From Lachnoanaerobaculum gingivalis (lineage in GTDB: Bacteria; Bacillota; Clostridia; Lachnospirales; Lachnospiraceae), in NCBI RefSeq assembly GCF_003862475.1, contig NZ_RRCO01000008.1, positions 1 to 64,000 on the forward strand: DNA of 64,000 nucleotides. The letters are read 5' to 3'. A model generated the notes under the pieces. The model was not told the origin of the DNA, ran no database searches, and saw nothing but the letters and a program-made list of their open reading frames with translations. Position 1 is the stretch's first letter, and the number at the start of each line of letters is the position of its first letter. A program made the position numbers and the translations under genes. Below, piece by piece: positions 43,448 through 52,827 of this stretch.

Positions 43448-44854
43448 CTAATAAGCATTCTTATTAATAAATCCCTTAAATATCGTCAAAAACATTATCT
43501 TGAAATCAAAACCTAAGGTCCAGTTTTCAATATAATATAAGTCATGGTCTATCCTCTTTTGTATTGAAGTATCTCCTCTAAACCCGTTAACCTGCGCCCA
43601 ACCTGTAAGTCCCGGTCTGACTTGATGTTTTATCATATAATGCGGTATTTCTTCTCTGAACTTTTCCACATAAAAAGGTCTCTCAGGTCTTGGACCCACA
43701 AGTGACATATCACCCTTTAAGATATTGAAAAACTGAGGCATTTCATCAATACTTGTTTTCCTTATAAATCTACCTATTTTGGTGACTCTCGGGTCATTCG
43801 GAGTAGTCCATTTTGACTTTTCCTCTGACGGCTTTTGTACGGCCATTGAGCGGAATTTATACATTTTAAAAGGTTTATTGTGTAAACCGACTCTTTCTTG
43901 AGCATATATTATGGGCCCACCGTCTGTCAGCTTTACCAGTATTGCGGTAATTAACATCCATGGTGAAAACAGTATTATACCAAATAATGCCCCGAATATG
44001 TCAACAATTCTTTTTATATATGCATTATGCAATTCTGTAAGCGGTACATGCCTGATATTTATAACCGGCAGTCCCTGTAGGTCCTCTATGTATGGAATAG
44101 TAGGAATAAAGTTATTGTAATCAGGTATAAACTTTGTATGAACACCGGATTTCTCACAGTCATTTACTATAGCTTCCAGATGTTCATATTCTTTTATACT
44201 AAGAGTTATTGCTATTTCATCAAGTACATTCATCTCTAATATCATATGAAGATTCGCTACGGTTCCTATAACCTTTACACCATTATAACTGAATCCTCTT
44301 TCTTTATTGTCATCCAAAATACCCCTGATATTATATCCCCACTCAGGATTTTGTTTTACTCTGTCTATATATCCTTCAGCAGCCCTTGAATACCCGATTA
44401 ATAAAATATGCTTCTGATTATACCCCTTCTGCCTTATATTCATTAAGAAAATTCGTATTGAAGTTCTCTCAACTATCATAAGTACATTTGCCAGAATATA
44501 GAAGATAATTACCAATCTTCTTGAGAAGTGATGCATATTCATATTTTTACCACCCAAATAGAGTGTCAATGTAAATATCAACCATCCTATGGAATTGGCT
44601 TTGAATATGTTTGCTATCTCACTTCTTCTTCCCGAAACTCTCTTAGGCGTATACAGTTCAAAGAATTCATAGAGTATCAAAAAACCGGGTATAATTATTA
44701 TCAGAGCACTGAAATACTCCTGTGCCGACAATGCAAGCAAGGCATCATCATTATAATACATTATAAGATAAGCTATTAAATAACTTAAAAATATAACCAG
44801 AGCATCTAGGAGTATATGCAGCCTGTTTAATCTCTTCTGGTTTTCTTTAATCAT
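43448..44854 (-). CDS. Polyprenyl glycosylphosphotransferase (WcaJ/CpsE-like)
   Basis: The 468-residue enzyme starts polysaccharide synthesis by moving sugar-1-phosphate from a nucleotide sugar to undecaprenyl phosphate. About four or five spans (residues 10-130) precede a Rossmann-like region (ILLIGYSRAAEGYI), and the C-terminal sugar transferase domain carries YAQERVGLHNKPFKMYKFRSM in part and VGPRPERP. ATG 44854 is preferred, with GGAG six bases before it, though an ATG four codons earlier is possible. A perfect small hairpin lies just upstream. Confidence 0.92.
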   Translation of the reverse strand: MIKENQKRLNRLHILLDALVIFLSYLIAYLIMYYNDDALLALSAQEYFSALIIIIPGFLILYEFFELYTPKRVSGRRSEIANIFKANSIGWLIFTLTLYLGGKNMNMHHFSRRLVIIFYILANVLMIVERTSIRIFLMNIRQKGYNQKHILLIGYSRAAEGYIDRVKQNPEWGYNIRGILDDNKERGFSYNGVKVIGTVANLHMILEMNVLDEIAITLSIKEYEHLEAIVNDCEKSGVHTKFIPDYNNFIPTIPYIEDLQGLPVINIRHVPLTELHNAYIKRIVDIFGALFGIILFSPWMLITAILVKLTDGGPIIYAQERVGLHNKPFKMYKFRSMAVQKPSEEKSKWTTPNDPRVTKIGRFIRKTSIDEMPQFFNILKGDMSLVGPRPERPFYVEKFREEIPHYMIKHQVRPGLTGWAQVNGFRGDTSIQKRIDHDLYYIENWTLGFDFKIMFLTIFKGFINKNAY

Positions 44855-44866
44855 ACATTGCTCCAT

Positions 44867-44884
44867 ATCGCAATCTTATGCGAT
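44867..44884. repeat. Perfect small inverted repeat before the sugar transferase
   Basis: ATCGCA (44867-44872) and TGCGAT (44879-44884) flank six bases, ending a few bases before the SD of the sugar transferase gene. A second repeat, GTAAAAT/ATTTTAC, lies about 20-40 bases further upstream. The elements fill a 112-base gap and could modulate translation or bind a regulator. Confidence 0.35.
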
Positions 44885-44978
44885 AGACTTCTTTTCATTA
44901 TTCGTAAAATCATATATTAATTTTACAACCAAACGCAAAATCATTTATTACATTTTACTTAATCTTTAGTAACAGTTC

Positions 44979-45971
44979 TCAACTGCTATGCCTTTTTATA
45001 AATCTATACACATATTCAAATGTTCCTGCGATTATTTCGCCCTCAAGAGCCAATATATCCGTTTTTCTGATTTCCGAAAAATCGACTCTTTCACATTCAC
45101 CAAGATTTTTAAAGCCCTCTTTTAGTCCGCTTATATAATCTGTCAGAAATCCTTTTTTAAAGAAAAATACCGTTTTAATTAAAGTTCCCAATAAAAGAGG
45201 GAAAAAGTTAAATGCTATCTGCAGGTTTGTCATGTTTTTATAAATCAAATAAATATTATTCCTTGCCGCAAGTCTTACCTTAAAGGAATTGTATTTTGAT
45301 CCTGAAGTCGCACTTCCGAGATGATATACCTTGGCCCTTGGCTCAAAACCTATAATATATCCTCTAAGTCTTGCTCTGAAACTTAAGTCCATATCTTCCA
45401 AATATGCAAAATGCATTTCATCAAAATAACCTATTTCATCCAAGATACTCTTTCTGTATATACTTGCACCCGCACATGCTGAAAATACAGCTCTTCTTTT
45501 TGTAAAATCCGCCACCTTTTCTCCAACACCTATCTGATATCCCCAACCAAGAAGAGAATATCCGTCTCCGGCATCATCCACAAGCTCCTTATCATGAGCA
45601 TTTATCATCAGTGGATTTATTGCAAATATCTTCTCAGACTTTTCTATTGCATTAACAAGTGTTTCCACATAGTCCGGAAATACTTCGGTATCATTGTTCA
45701 ACAAAATAACATATTTACTGTCACAGGCTGCAAGTCCTACATTTACTCCACCTGCAAACCCAAGATTTTCATCCAGATAAATCACTTTTATATTCAGATT
45801 GCTTTCATAACTTTCAAGATCTCTCAAATAATCTACGGACTCGTCCTTCGAACCGTTGTCTACCACCAAAATCTCAAAATTTTTATAAGTTTGAGTTCTA
45901 AGCGATTCAATGCAATCCTTCATAAACTTTATACCGTTATAGTTCGGTATTATTATTGTTACTTTACTCAT
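44979..45971 (-). CDS. Family 2 glycosyltransferase, rhamnosyltransferase-like
   Basis: The 330-residue GT-A enzyme has IIIPNYNG, VVDNGSKDES, the metal-binding LLNNDTEVFPD, and YLEDMDLSFRARLRG, and is close in pattern to bacterial rhamnosyltransferases. It adds a sugar to a lipid-linked or growing glycan at the inner membrane. The C-terminal part is amphipathic, fitting membrane association. SD GGGAGAAAG overlaps the start region. It follows the large two-domain glycosyltransferase by 15 bases. Confidence 0.9.
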   Translation of the reverse strand: MSKVTIIIPNYNGIKFMKDCIESLRTQTYKNFEILVVDNGSKDESVDYLRDLESYESNLNIKVIYLDENLGFAGGVNVGLAACDSKYVILLNNDTEVFPDYVETLVNAIEKSEKIFAINPLMINAHDKELVDDAGDGYSLLGWGYQIGVGEKVADFTKRRAVFSACAGASIYRKSILDEIGYFDEMHFAYLEDMDLSFRARLRGYIIGFEPRAKVYHLGSATSGSKYNSFKVRLAARNNIYLIYKNMTNLQIAFNFFPLLLGTLIKTVFFFKKGFLTDYISGLKEGFKNLGECERVDFSEIRKTDILALEGEIIAGTFEYVYRFIKRHSS

Positions 45972-45986
45972 CTTTCTCCCGAATAC

Positions 45987-48200
45987 CTAAAGGTATTTTT
46001 TTATCTTCTCGTCAATAAACGGTTCGCCTATTTTTTCATTCAACAAATCTCTAAGTGCAAAGTTTGACTTACGTAGTGTAAGATTAGGATTGTAATACGG
46101 ATCTCCCTTTGCCAGTATTTCAGGCCATCTCTTCATAAATATAGCAGTCTCTCTGTTAAATCTTTCAATCTTTTCAGGGCTGTCCTCAAGTCCTCTTGAC
46201 TTTGACTCATAATGATAGAAGAGTGCATAAGGATTATAAACCACAAGATAGTTTTTAGCCCTCACCTTCATGCAAAAGTCAATATCATTAAATGCAACCG
46301 CCAGTTCTTCACTGAATCCGCCAACTTCTTCAAATACCGATTTCTTTGTAATAAGTGCGGCAGCCGTTACGGCAGAATAATCCTGCAATGTAAGTGCTCT
46401 GTGGAAATAGCTGTTTTCAACCTCTGAAAGACCTATAAAGGTATGTCCTGCCACTCCTCCAAATCCAACTACAACACCTGCATGTTGTATTGTATCATCA
46501 TTGTAGAGAAGTCTTGCACCTACTATACCGACATCCTTTCTCACTGCATACCACATCATCTCCTCTATTGAAGTCGGATTTATAAGTTCTATATCATTGT
46601 TTAAAAAGAAAAGATATTCACCGCTTGCAAAATTCACACCGAAATTATTGATAAGAGAATAGTTGAACTCTCTCTCCCAACGTACAACCTTTACATTGTC
46701 AAACTCTTTTTGAACCTTATCATAGTACTCAAAAGTCTTTTTATCGGTAGAGTTGTTTTCCACGACAATAAACTCAATATTCTTATAACTGCTCTTTATC
46801 ATTATGGAGCGGATTGCCAAATCAAGATCCTCTCTGTGGTCCTTGTTCGGAATGATGATTGAAAGCAAAGGTTTATCTTCCATAGTAAAGTATTTATGGT
46901 AAATACCGTAGTCAACGCCTTTGTCTATCTTCTCTACAGGCAATGAAATCCCCACTCTTTCTATATGTGCCTTTATTGCTCTTGCCCCGGCTTCAAATGC
47001 ATATAATTTACTTTGCGGATTTGAAGCTGTTGAATTCATATGACATCTCCAATGGTATAAAACCTTCGGTATATGTACAATCTTTTTTGCATTCTCAGTA
47101 ACTCTGAATATAAAATCATAGTCCTGCGCACCGTCAAATGCCGCATCAAACATTCCTGCCACATCAACGAGTTCCTTCTTCACTACAAAGAGATGACAGA
47201 TATAATTCACACTCTCAAGTAAGTCGATATTAAAATCAGGCTTAAAATGCGGATCAAATAGTGATCCTCCGTACATATCCAGCTTATCCTCATCGGAGTA
47301 TAAACAGTCACAGTTTTCTTCATTTATTGCCTTTGCACATTCATACAATGCATTTTCGGTAATAACATCATCATGGTCTGCAAGTACTATATAATCACCG
47401 CTTGCCATCTTAAGTGCTTCATTTGTATTTCCGGCAATACCTAAGTTTTTCCCAAGCTTATTATATTTTATCTTGCTTCCTATGTTTTTTTCTTCTATAT
47501 ACTTTCTTACAAATTCCTCTTTATCCTTACCGTTCTCACTTCCGTCAGCCAGACAAACCTCAAAGTTTGTATAAGTCTGTGCAAGAATTGAGTCAAGCAA
47601 CTCTCTGAGGAAATTGTCGGGAGTCGCATAAAGAGGTACTACTATTGAAAATAAAGGTGAATAAGCAAATTTAACTTCTCTTTGTGCAGCCAGCTCTTCC
47701 TTTGTAGGCTTGGTCTTTTCATACCATTCAGTGTACTCATAATCATTGTCCATGCCCTTTATTTTACTCTTTGACTTTCTGATAAGAGCTCTAAGGCCGT
47801 TCTTTTTCATGAAATTAAAAGCCACCCTTACAGTTTCCATATTGCAAAGGTCTTTAAGCTTTTCCATCCTTTTATAGGCCACACTTGATCGCTTATATAT
47901 AAGCTCCTCATTGTATTTTATCTTTTTCTTTTGATTATCAATCGCTATCTCAAGGTAATAATCTTCACCCCTTTTATAATCAAATTTGATATCAAATCCA
48001 TAATCTTCATCATATACTTTCCCAAAATACACCTGACTTACATCATCTCTTCTGGTCTTAACATATTTGAAATCAACACTTTCCATTTTACTGTTATAAA
48101 CACAAAAAGCAGGCTGTGAACCGGGTTTCTTACCCACTACCCAACCGTTTAATGTGATATAATTCTCGCGTATACGAACATAGTCAACCTTATATTTCAT
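45987..48200 (-). CDS. Two-domain family 2 glycosyltransferase
   Basis: The 737-residue protein has an N-terminal domain of ~165 residues that I do not recognise, with repeated Tyr/Lys and beta-strand pattern. Two GT-A domains follow: domain A (about 170-430), with FSIVVPLYATPDN and VLADHDD, and domain B (about 435-700), with LSIIIPNKDHRED and FLNNDIELINP. Tandem GT2 proteins of this type elongate rhamnan or other O-antigen and wall glycans with two alternating linkages. Both metal-binding motifs look intact, so two activities are likely. SD is modest. Confidence 0.9.
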   Translation of the reverse strand: MKYKVDYVRIRENYITLNGWVVGKKPGSQPAFCVYNSKMESVDFKYVKTRRDDVSQVYFGKVYDEDYGFDIKFDYKRGEDYYLEIAIDNQKKKIKYNEELIYKRSSVAYKRMEKLKDLCNMETVRVAFNFMKKNGLRALIRKSKSKIKGMDNDYEYTEWYEKTKPTKEELAAQREVKFAYSPLFSIVVPLYATPDNFLRELLDSILAQTYTNFEVCLADGSENGKDKEEFVRKYIEEKNIGSKIKYNKLGKNLGIAGNTNEALKMASGDYIVLADHDDVITENALYECAKAINEENCDCLYSDEDKLDMYGGSLFDPHFKPDFNIDLLESVNYICHLFVVKKELVDVAGMFDAAFDGAQDYDFIFRVTENAKKIVHIPKVLYHWRCHMNSTASNPQSKLYAFEAGARAIKAHIERVGISLPVEKIDKGVDYGIYHKYFTMEDKPLLSIIIPNKDHREDLDLAIRSIMIKSSYKNIEFIVVENNSTDKKTFEYYDKVQKEFDNVKVVRWEREFNYSLINNFGVNFASGEYLFFLNNDIELINPTSIEEMMWYAVRKDVGIVGARLLYNDDTIQHAGVVVGFGGVAGHTFIGLSEVENSYFHRALTLQDYSAVTAAALITKKSVFEEVGGFSEELAVAFNDIDFCMKVRAKNYLVVYNPYALFYHYESKSRGLEDSPEKIERFNRETAIFMKRWPEILAKGDPYYNPNLTLRKSNFALRDLLNEKIGEPFIDEKIKKYL

Positions 48201-48246
48201 AAAGTATCATTCCTTTTTTATAATATTCTGTGCTTTAGTACAGCCT

Positions 48247-49185
48247 TTATTCATCAAAATTGATTCTTTCCTCTTCCACAACCAACGGTCTCTTCATTAC
48301 TCTCTGGTTAATAGTGAGTATATACTCTCCTATAAGTCCTATAAAGAATATCTGTATTGAACCTAGGAAAAGCATGCCGATAAGTATAGGCGCCATACCT
48401 GCCGGAAATCTGTCCCAATACAGCAGCTTTAATATAAGATATATTATGGCAATAATCATTGATATGCCTGAAAGTATAACTCCCGCAAATGTGGCAAGTC
48501 GCAGTCCTACCTTGGTATATGCCGTAACCGAGAGCATTGCCGCATCGTATAATCTGTATAAATTATTGCTTGTAATTCCGGCTCTTCTTTGCGGCTGTTC
48601 ATATGGAATCTCTTTTCTTCTGAATCCCAGTTCCGCAACTATTCCTCTAAGGAAAGGAACCGGATCGTCAAGATTTCTCATAACATTTATAAATGCTTTA
48701 TCATAAAGTCCGAAACCTGTAAAATGTTCTATCTGCTCGACTTCCGAGAGTTTCTTTATAGTTTTGTAATACAGACTTCTAAGATGATACATTATCTTAT
48801 TTTCCTGACTTGACTTTTTGATTCCGATAGCTATTTTATAGCCTTCTTCCCAAGCCGCCACATATTTAGGTATCATCTCCACCGGATCTTGAAAATCTGC
48901 AGCCATCAGCACTGTAGCATCTCCGGTACTTTGCAGCATTCCATAATAAGGTGAATTAAACTGTCCGAAGTTTTTCGCATTAAATATGCCTTTAATACCC
49001 TTATCCGATTTACAAAGTTCTCTTATCAACTCTCTTGTATTATCTTTTGAATCATTATCAATAAAAATAATTTCATACTCATATGATGAAAGATTTTTCT
49101 TAAACTCTTCTCTTATGGCATCCGCCATAGGTACCACATTTTCCTCTTCATTAAAGCAGGGTACCACTATACTTATTTTTTTCAT
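48247..49185 (-). CDS. Polyprenyl-phosphate glycosyltransferase, GtrB/DPM-like
   Basis: The 312-residue protein has a GT2 domain (SIVVPCFNEEENV, FIDNDSKD, AADFQDP as the metal site), KKSSQENKIMYHLRSLYYK, and two C-terminal membrane spans (about 230-258 and 268-293). Such enzymes transfer a hexose to undecaprenyl phosphate for later use outside the membrane, as GtrB and YkoT do. It begins one base after the alcohol dehydrogenase stop, and 46 bases separate it from the next glycosyltransferase. The sugar is unknown. Confidence 0.88.
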   Translation of the reverse strand: MKKISIVVPCFNEEENVVPMADAIREEFKKNLSSYEYEIIFIDNDSKDNTRELIRELCKSDKGIKGIFNAKNFGQFNSPYYGMLQSTGDATVLMAADFQDPVEMIPKYVAAWEEGYKIAIGIKKSSQENKIMYHLRSLYYKTIKKLSEVEQIEHFTGFGLYDKAFINVMRNLDDPVPFLRGIVAELGFRRKEIPYEQPQRRAGITSNNLYRLYDAAMLSVTAYTKVGLRLATFAGVILSGISMIIAIIYLILKLLYWDRFPAGMAPILIGMLFLGSIQIFFIGLIGEYILTINQRVMKRPLVVEEERINFDE

Positions 49186-49186
49186 T

Positions 49187-50248
49187 CTACCATCCCGTAA
49201 GTATCATTGTCTTTATAACAGTATTGCCCTTGTCTCTCATAAGTTCAAGAGCCTTTTCTACATTTTCAAAACCTTCAAATGTATGTGTAATCAGTTTTTC
49301 AGGTGTAAATCTTTTATGCTTTACCATTGAAAGAAGTCTTTCCATTCTGACTCTACCGCCTTTTCCAAGCTCCATATATACGGTTTTTCCCGACATACCT
49401 CTACCCGAAGAAAACTTCGGTATCTCCATACTTCCCTCTCCTGTAAAAAGTTTCAAATTTACAACCTTCCCGACACCATATCTTACCATATCTATGGCAT
49501 CTGAAAAAGTCTTATCATTTCCTCCGGCTATGATTACCACATCTGCTCCCTTACCGTTTGTTGCTTTAAGAACATATTCCGTAATATCGTAATTCTTATA
49601 TGATATAACTTCACTCGCTCCGTACTCATACGCCAAAGGTACGCTTGCTTCTCTGCTTCCGACCGCAATAATTTTTCCGGCACCGCGAAGGGCGGCACCA
49701 CATATTGCCATAAGCCCTACACCGCCGATTCCAAGCACTACAACTGTATCTCCGAAATTTACCCTTTCGGCACCTGTAAAGCCTGTGGTTGCCATATCCG
49801 TGCACATAAGTCCGTTTCCAAGACTTACATCCTCAGGCAAAATAGCCAAGTTTAAATCCGCATCAGCCACTTCAAACTCTCTTGCAAAAACTCCCGGCGT
49901 ACTTCTTCCCAAAGTATTTGCACTGAAGTTTGCACCTGCATGTAAAAAATTTCCGTCCTGTATATCTTTGTCATGAAAATTCGGTGTCATAGAAGGAACC
50001 ACCACTATATCTCCTACTTTAAAATCTCTGACTTTTTCACCGACTTTTAAAACCCTTGCAACTGCTTCATGTCCCAAAATAAGATTATCCGTTTTCTTTG
50101 ATCCGGATCCGTATACGGTATTTACATCAGATGTGCAAACCGATATCGCTACCGGTGTCAATATAGCATTATATGGATCTGAAAATTTCGGACTTGGCAA
50201 ATCTATAATTTTTGCTTCATTTCTCCTTATAAGCGCAAATGCCTCCAT
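49187..50248 (-). CDS. Medium-chain alcohol dehydrogenase, secondary-ADH-like
   Basis: The 353-residue enzyme is a zinc medium-chain dehydrogenase. The catalytic Cys (SVCTSD) and GHEA are visible, as is the nucleotide-binding VVVLGIGGVGLMAICGA. The four-Cys structural zinc lobe is absent, and the stretch ADADLNLAILPEDVSLGNGL closely resembles clostridial NADP-dependent secondary alcohol dehydrogenases. The ATG at 50248 is chosen, with GAAAGGA seven bases upstream. It starts the polysaccharide operon, so its substrate may be a sugar or polyol for the glycan rather than a fermentation alcohol. Confidence 0.85.
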   Translation of the reverse strand: MEAFALIRRNEAKIIDLPSPKFSDPYNAILTPVAISVCTSDVNTVYGSGSKKTDNLILGHEAVARVLKVGEKVRDFKVGDIVVVPSMTPNFHDKDIQDGNFLHAGANFSANTLGRSTPGVFAREFEVADADLNLAILPEDVSLGNGLMCTDMATTGFTGAERVNFGDTVVVLGIGGVGLMAICGAALRGAGKIIAVGSREASVPLAYEYGASEVISYKNYDITEYVLKATNGKGADVVIIAGGNDKTFSDAIDMVRYGVGKVVNLKLFTGEGSMEIPKFSSGRGMSGKTVYMELGKGGRVRMERLLSMVKHKRFTPEKLITHTFEGFENVEKALELMRDKGNTVIKTMILTGW

Positions 50249-50329
50249 GGTATATCCTTTCAATAATATTTCTTATCTAATTATATATCTTAAATGCAAA
50301 TGGAACAATAGTGTTAATATAAACAAAAA

Positions 50330-50380
50330 ATGCTTATACCGACATCCTAAGAAGAAATCTTTCAATAGCGGTATAAGCAT
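50330..50380 (-). terminator. Long-loop terminator after the second DegV gene
   Basis: ATGCTTATACCG (50330-50341) and CGGTATAAGCAT (50369-50380) form a perfect 12-base stem around a 27-base loop. On the minus strand, TTTTTTG follows. It lies between the DegV stop and the alcohol dehydrogenase start. Confidence 0.75.
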
Positions 50381-50418
50381 CTTTTTCATTCTTTTAAAAT
50401 TATCAAAATTCTAATTAA

Positions 50419-51300
50419 TTATCTTTTGTCACCGACAAAAAATACTGCAACTGTTCCGGGACCTGTGTGTGCACCGTTCACATGGCCTATATCTTTTACT
50501 TCTACATTTCCCTTTAAATTCGGGAAACGAGCCTCAAGCATACTTGCCAACTTGTTTGCTTCTTTTTCTGAATCTGCATGGCTGATAAAACATTTTCCGG
50601 TATATCTCTTTCCGTCTACGGCCTGTGTTTCCATTCTTGAAACTATAGCCTCCATAGTCTTTTTCTTGGTCTTTACTTTTTCAATAACTACCAGCTTACC
50701 TTCTCCGTCCACACACATAAGAGGACAGAAATTCAATGTCTTTCCAATCTTAAATGTAAAATTAGTCAGGCTGTCTTCCCTCAAGTAGGTGGTTAAGTCT
50801 GTAGAAAAGAACCAGTGATTGATATACTTTTTGGAATTCTCCGCATAACTTTTCAGCTTGTCAATAGGCATTCCCTCATCTCTTTTGTCTGCCAGGATGT
50901 CTACCAGCAGTCCAATACCGGCTGATGCAGACAAAGAGTCTACTACATGTACCTGTCTTTCAGGATAATCCCCTTTAAGTTCCTTAACTGCTGCCATCGC
51001 TGATAGATACGATTCGGATATACTTGATGATAAGCAAATATGCAATACATCCTTGCCATCTTCCAAGAACTTCTTAAAGTATTCCTTGTATTCTGCCATG
51101 TCGATTTGACTTGTTGTCGGACTTTCACCGTTTCTCATTCTTTCGTAGAACTCCGACAAAGGCACGCTCTCTCCCATACTTTCATCATATGTCTTGCCAC
51201 CTATGGTATATTTACAGTCTATATGATGAATATCCCTACTAGAGTAATACCCGTTAGTCATATCTGCGGTGGAGCTGCATGATAAAATATAGTCCTCCAT
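50419..51300 (-). CDS. DegV-family fatty-acid-binding protein (second copy)
   Basis: The 293-residue protein follows the DegV pattern: SCSSTADMTNGYY at the start, PTTSQIDMAEYKEYF (about residue 65-80), ICLSSSISESYLSA, and HVNGAHTGPGTVAVFFVG at the C-terminus. It should bind a fatty acid and may hand it to a FakA-type kinase encoded elsewhere. ATG 51300 has AGGAGG seven bases upstream, which is preferred over the longer frame. It is separate from the copy at 27282 and only moderately alike. A leader of ~160 bases with a coding-like short frame precedes it. Confidence 0.9.
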   Translation of the reverse strand: MEDYILSCSSTADMTNGYYSSRDIHHIDCKYTIGGKTYDESMGESVPLSEFYERMRNGESPTTSQIDMAEYKEYFKKFLEDGKDVLHICLSSSISESYLSAMAAVKELKGDYPERQVHVVDSLSASAGIGLLVDILADKRDEGMPIDKLKSYAENSKKYINHWFFSTDLTTYLREDSLTNFTFKIGKTLNFCPLMCVDGEGKLVVIEKVKTKKKTMEAIVSRMETQAVDGKRYTGKCFISHADSEKEANKLASMLEARFPNLKGNVEVKDIGHVNGAHTGPGTVAVFFVGDKR

Positions 51301-51311
51301 GACTATACCTC

Positions 51312-51371
51312 CTAACGTTTTTTGTGACCTAACCAAATGGAATTTGATACCAAAGCATCATTTACGCCCAT
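51312..51371 (-). CDS. Short coding-like leader frame before DegV
   Basis: A frame open from 51416 to the TAG at 51312 ends in the residues MGVNDALVSNSIWLGHKKR, with balanced, protein-like composition rather than random AT-rich codons. Its stop overlaps the SD of the DegV gene (TTAGGAGG). No SD precedes the internal ATG, and the frame is closed by TAA just upstream. It may be a regulatory leader peptide or the decayed C-terminus of a lost gene. The call is weak. Confidence 0.3.
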   Translation of the reverse strand: MGVNDALVSNSIWLGHKKR

Positions 51372-51466
51372 TAAAAATGCTCTGATATAAGGACCGGTCA
51401 ATCCTTTTTTCTGTCTTTACATATCAAGTCAATCTAATGTCAATTTGCAAATTCTTCTGCAACTCT

Positions 51467-51496
51467 ATAATAACATACTTTTAGGCTATTTTTCAA
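51467..51496 (-). promoter_or_regulatory. Promoter of the second DegV gene
   Basis: On the minus strand, -35 TTGAAA (51496-51491) and -10 TATTAT (51472-51467) are 18 bases apart, with an extended TGT before the -10. The start near 51460 gives a leader of ~160 bases. Confidence 0.5.
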
Positions 51497-51651
51497 TATT
51501 TTATTGTTTGATTTATGTTTTTTATGCTATTTTTTATTCGCAAAAAGATTTGAAAAAAAGTAATTTTACTATATAAACATATATATTAGATATATTTGTT
51601 CAATATAGAAAATTATAGTTCAGCTATTAAACAATTATACAATCTGCTATA

Positions 51652-52827
51652 TCATATTGAAAGAATATCAATGATAGACTGCAATGCTTCCAAACTTCCA
51701 TTGTCCCTTATCTTGTAAAACAGATGTTCCAGAGTCTTTTTTTCTCCAATTCTAGCCATCTCTTTTTCAAGATTTTCTGTAGCATCTGAAAATACCTTTA
51801 GATTTTCCTGAAACAATGCCCATTTCAAAAACTTCTCCACCCCTTCTTCTACCATCAAGGAAGCCTTTTCAATGCTCATTTTCTTCTTTTCATTATTTTC
51901 ATCTGCAAACTTTTTCATATCATCCATATTGTAATAATATATATTGTCAAGTTTGCTTACTCTTTCATCAATATCACATGGAACAGCCAGATCAATAAAT
52001 ACTTTTTTACTTCCGGGTAAAATATTCTCCTGAATATGCTCCTTAGTCAGCGTGAAATGCGGTCCGCTTGTAGCCGAAACTATAACATCCGCATTCTTTA
52101 TATAATCATATCTGTCATTATATTCTATAATGCTTACCCTCTCCATTACATTTGGAGACATATCTATATTATGTCTTCTTCTTGTGACATATATTTGTAC
52201 AAAGTCATAGCTTAGTGCATTTTTTAATACGATATCTCCGATTTTTCCGGATGCACCTATCACAAGTATATTTTTTCCTGAAAACGAATTAAGTACATCC
52301 TTTGCCGCTTTCAGTGCCAATGTAGCTGTAGATACTCCTGATTTTGAAATTAAAGTTTCTGTTTTTATCTTCTTAGCTTCCGTAACGGCATCTCTAAACA
52401 ATGTATTAAGATATAAATGTGCAGTATCGCACTCTCTTGCAAACTCAATAGCATCCTTTACCTGCCCAAGTATCTGGTCTTCACCTATAAGCATTGAATC
52501 CAGACCTGCACTGACCTTATAAAGATGGGAGACTGCACTCTTTCCGGTGTAGAAAAGCAAATAATCTCTGAGGTTTTCAATATTTATACCTATTATCTCT
52601 TCACATTTTTCCAAAATAATGTTTATTATACTGCTTGTACTCCTGTCATTTCCCGCACTTACATATATTTCGGTTCTGTTACATGTGATAAGTACTGCAG
52701 CTTCATCTATCAGTTCTTCACTACATAAGGATTTTAAGAGTCTTTCCTTATCCTCATTACCGAAGGCGAAATATTCCCTTATCTTTTGAGGTGTATTTCT
52801 AAAGCTTAAGCTTAGGAGTAAAATCAT
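51652..52827 (-). CDS. hemA: Glutamyl-tRNA reductase
   Basis: The 391-residue enzyme reduces glutamyl-tRNA to glutamate-1-semialdehyde, the first committed step of the C5 tetrapyrrole pathway. The catalytic Cys is Cys49 in ITCNRTEIY. The segment SAGLDSMLIGEDQILGQV and the NADPH-binding loop IGASGKIGDIV are clear, and the C-terminal dimerisation helix is present. It overlaps hemL by four bases. It is the last gene of the operon, so the pathway's first enzyme is encoded at the 3' end. Confidence 0.96.
   Translation of the reverse strand: MILLLSLSFRNTPQKIREYFAFGNEDKERLLKSLCSEELIDEAAVLITCNRTEIYVSAGNDRSTSSIINIILEKCEEIIGINIENLRDYLLFYTGKSAVSHLYKVSAGLDSMLIGEDQILGQVKDAIEFARECDTAHLYLNTLFRDAVTEAKKIKTETLISKSGVSTATLALKAAKDVLNSFSGKNILVIGASGKIGDIVLKNALSYDFVQIYVTRRRHNIDMSPNVMERVSIIEYNDRYDYIKNADVIVSATSGPHFTLTKEHIQENILPGSKKVFIDLAVPCDIDERVSKLDNIYYYNMDDMKKFADENNEKKKMSIEKASLMVEEGVEKFLKWALFQENLKVFSDATENLEKEMARIGEKKTLEHLFYKIRDNGSLEALQSIIDILSI

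Larger units (their letters stand above)
51301..51651. other. Intergenic region between hemA and the second DegV gene
   Basis: This 351-base gap holds a promoter at 51467-51496, a coding-like short frame at 51312-51416, and very AT-rich sequence between 51500 and 51651. I found no convincing terminator for hemA in the AT-rich part. No RNA gene is recognised. Confidence 0.5.

Noticed and set aside
51540-51600. hemA terminator in the AT-rich gap
   Set aside because: The only stem near a T run is about five bases with a two-base loop, which is not a plausible terminator.
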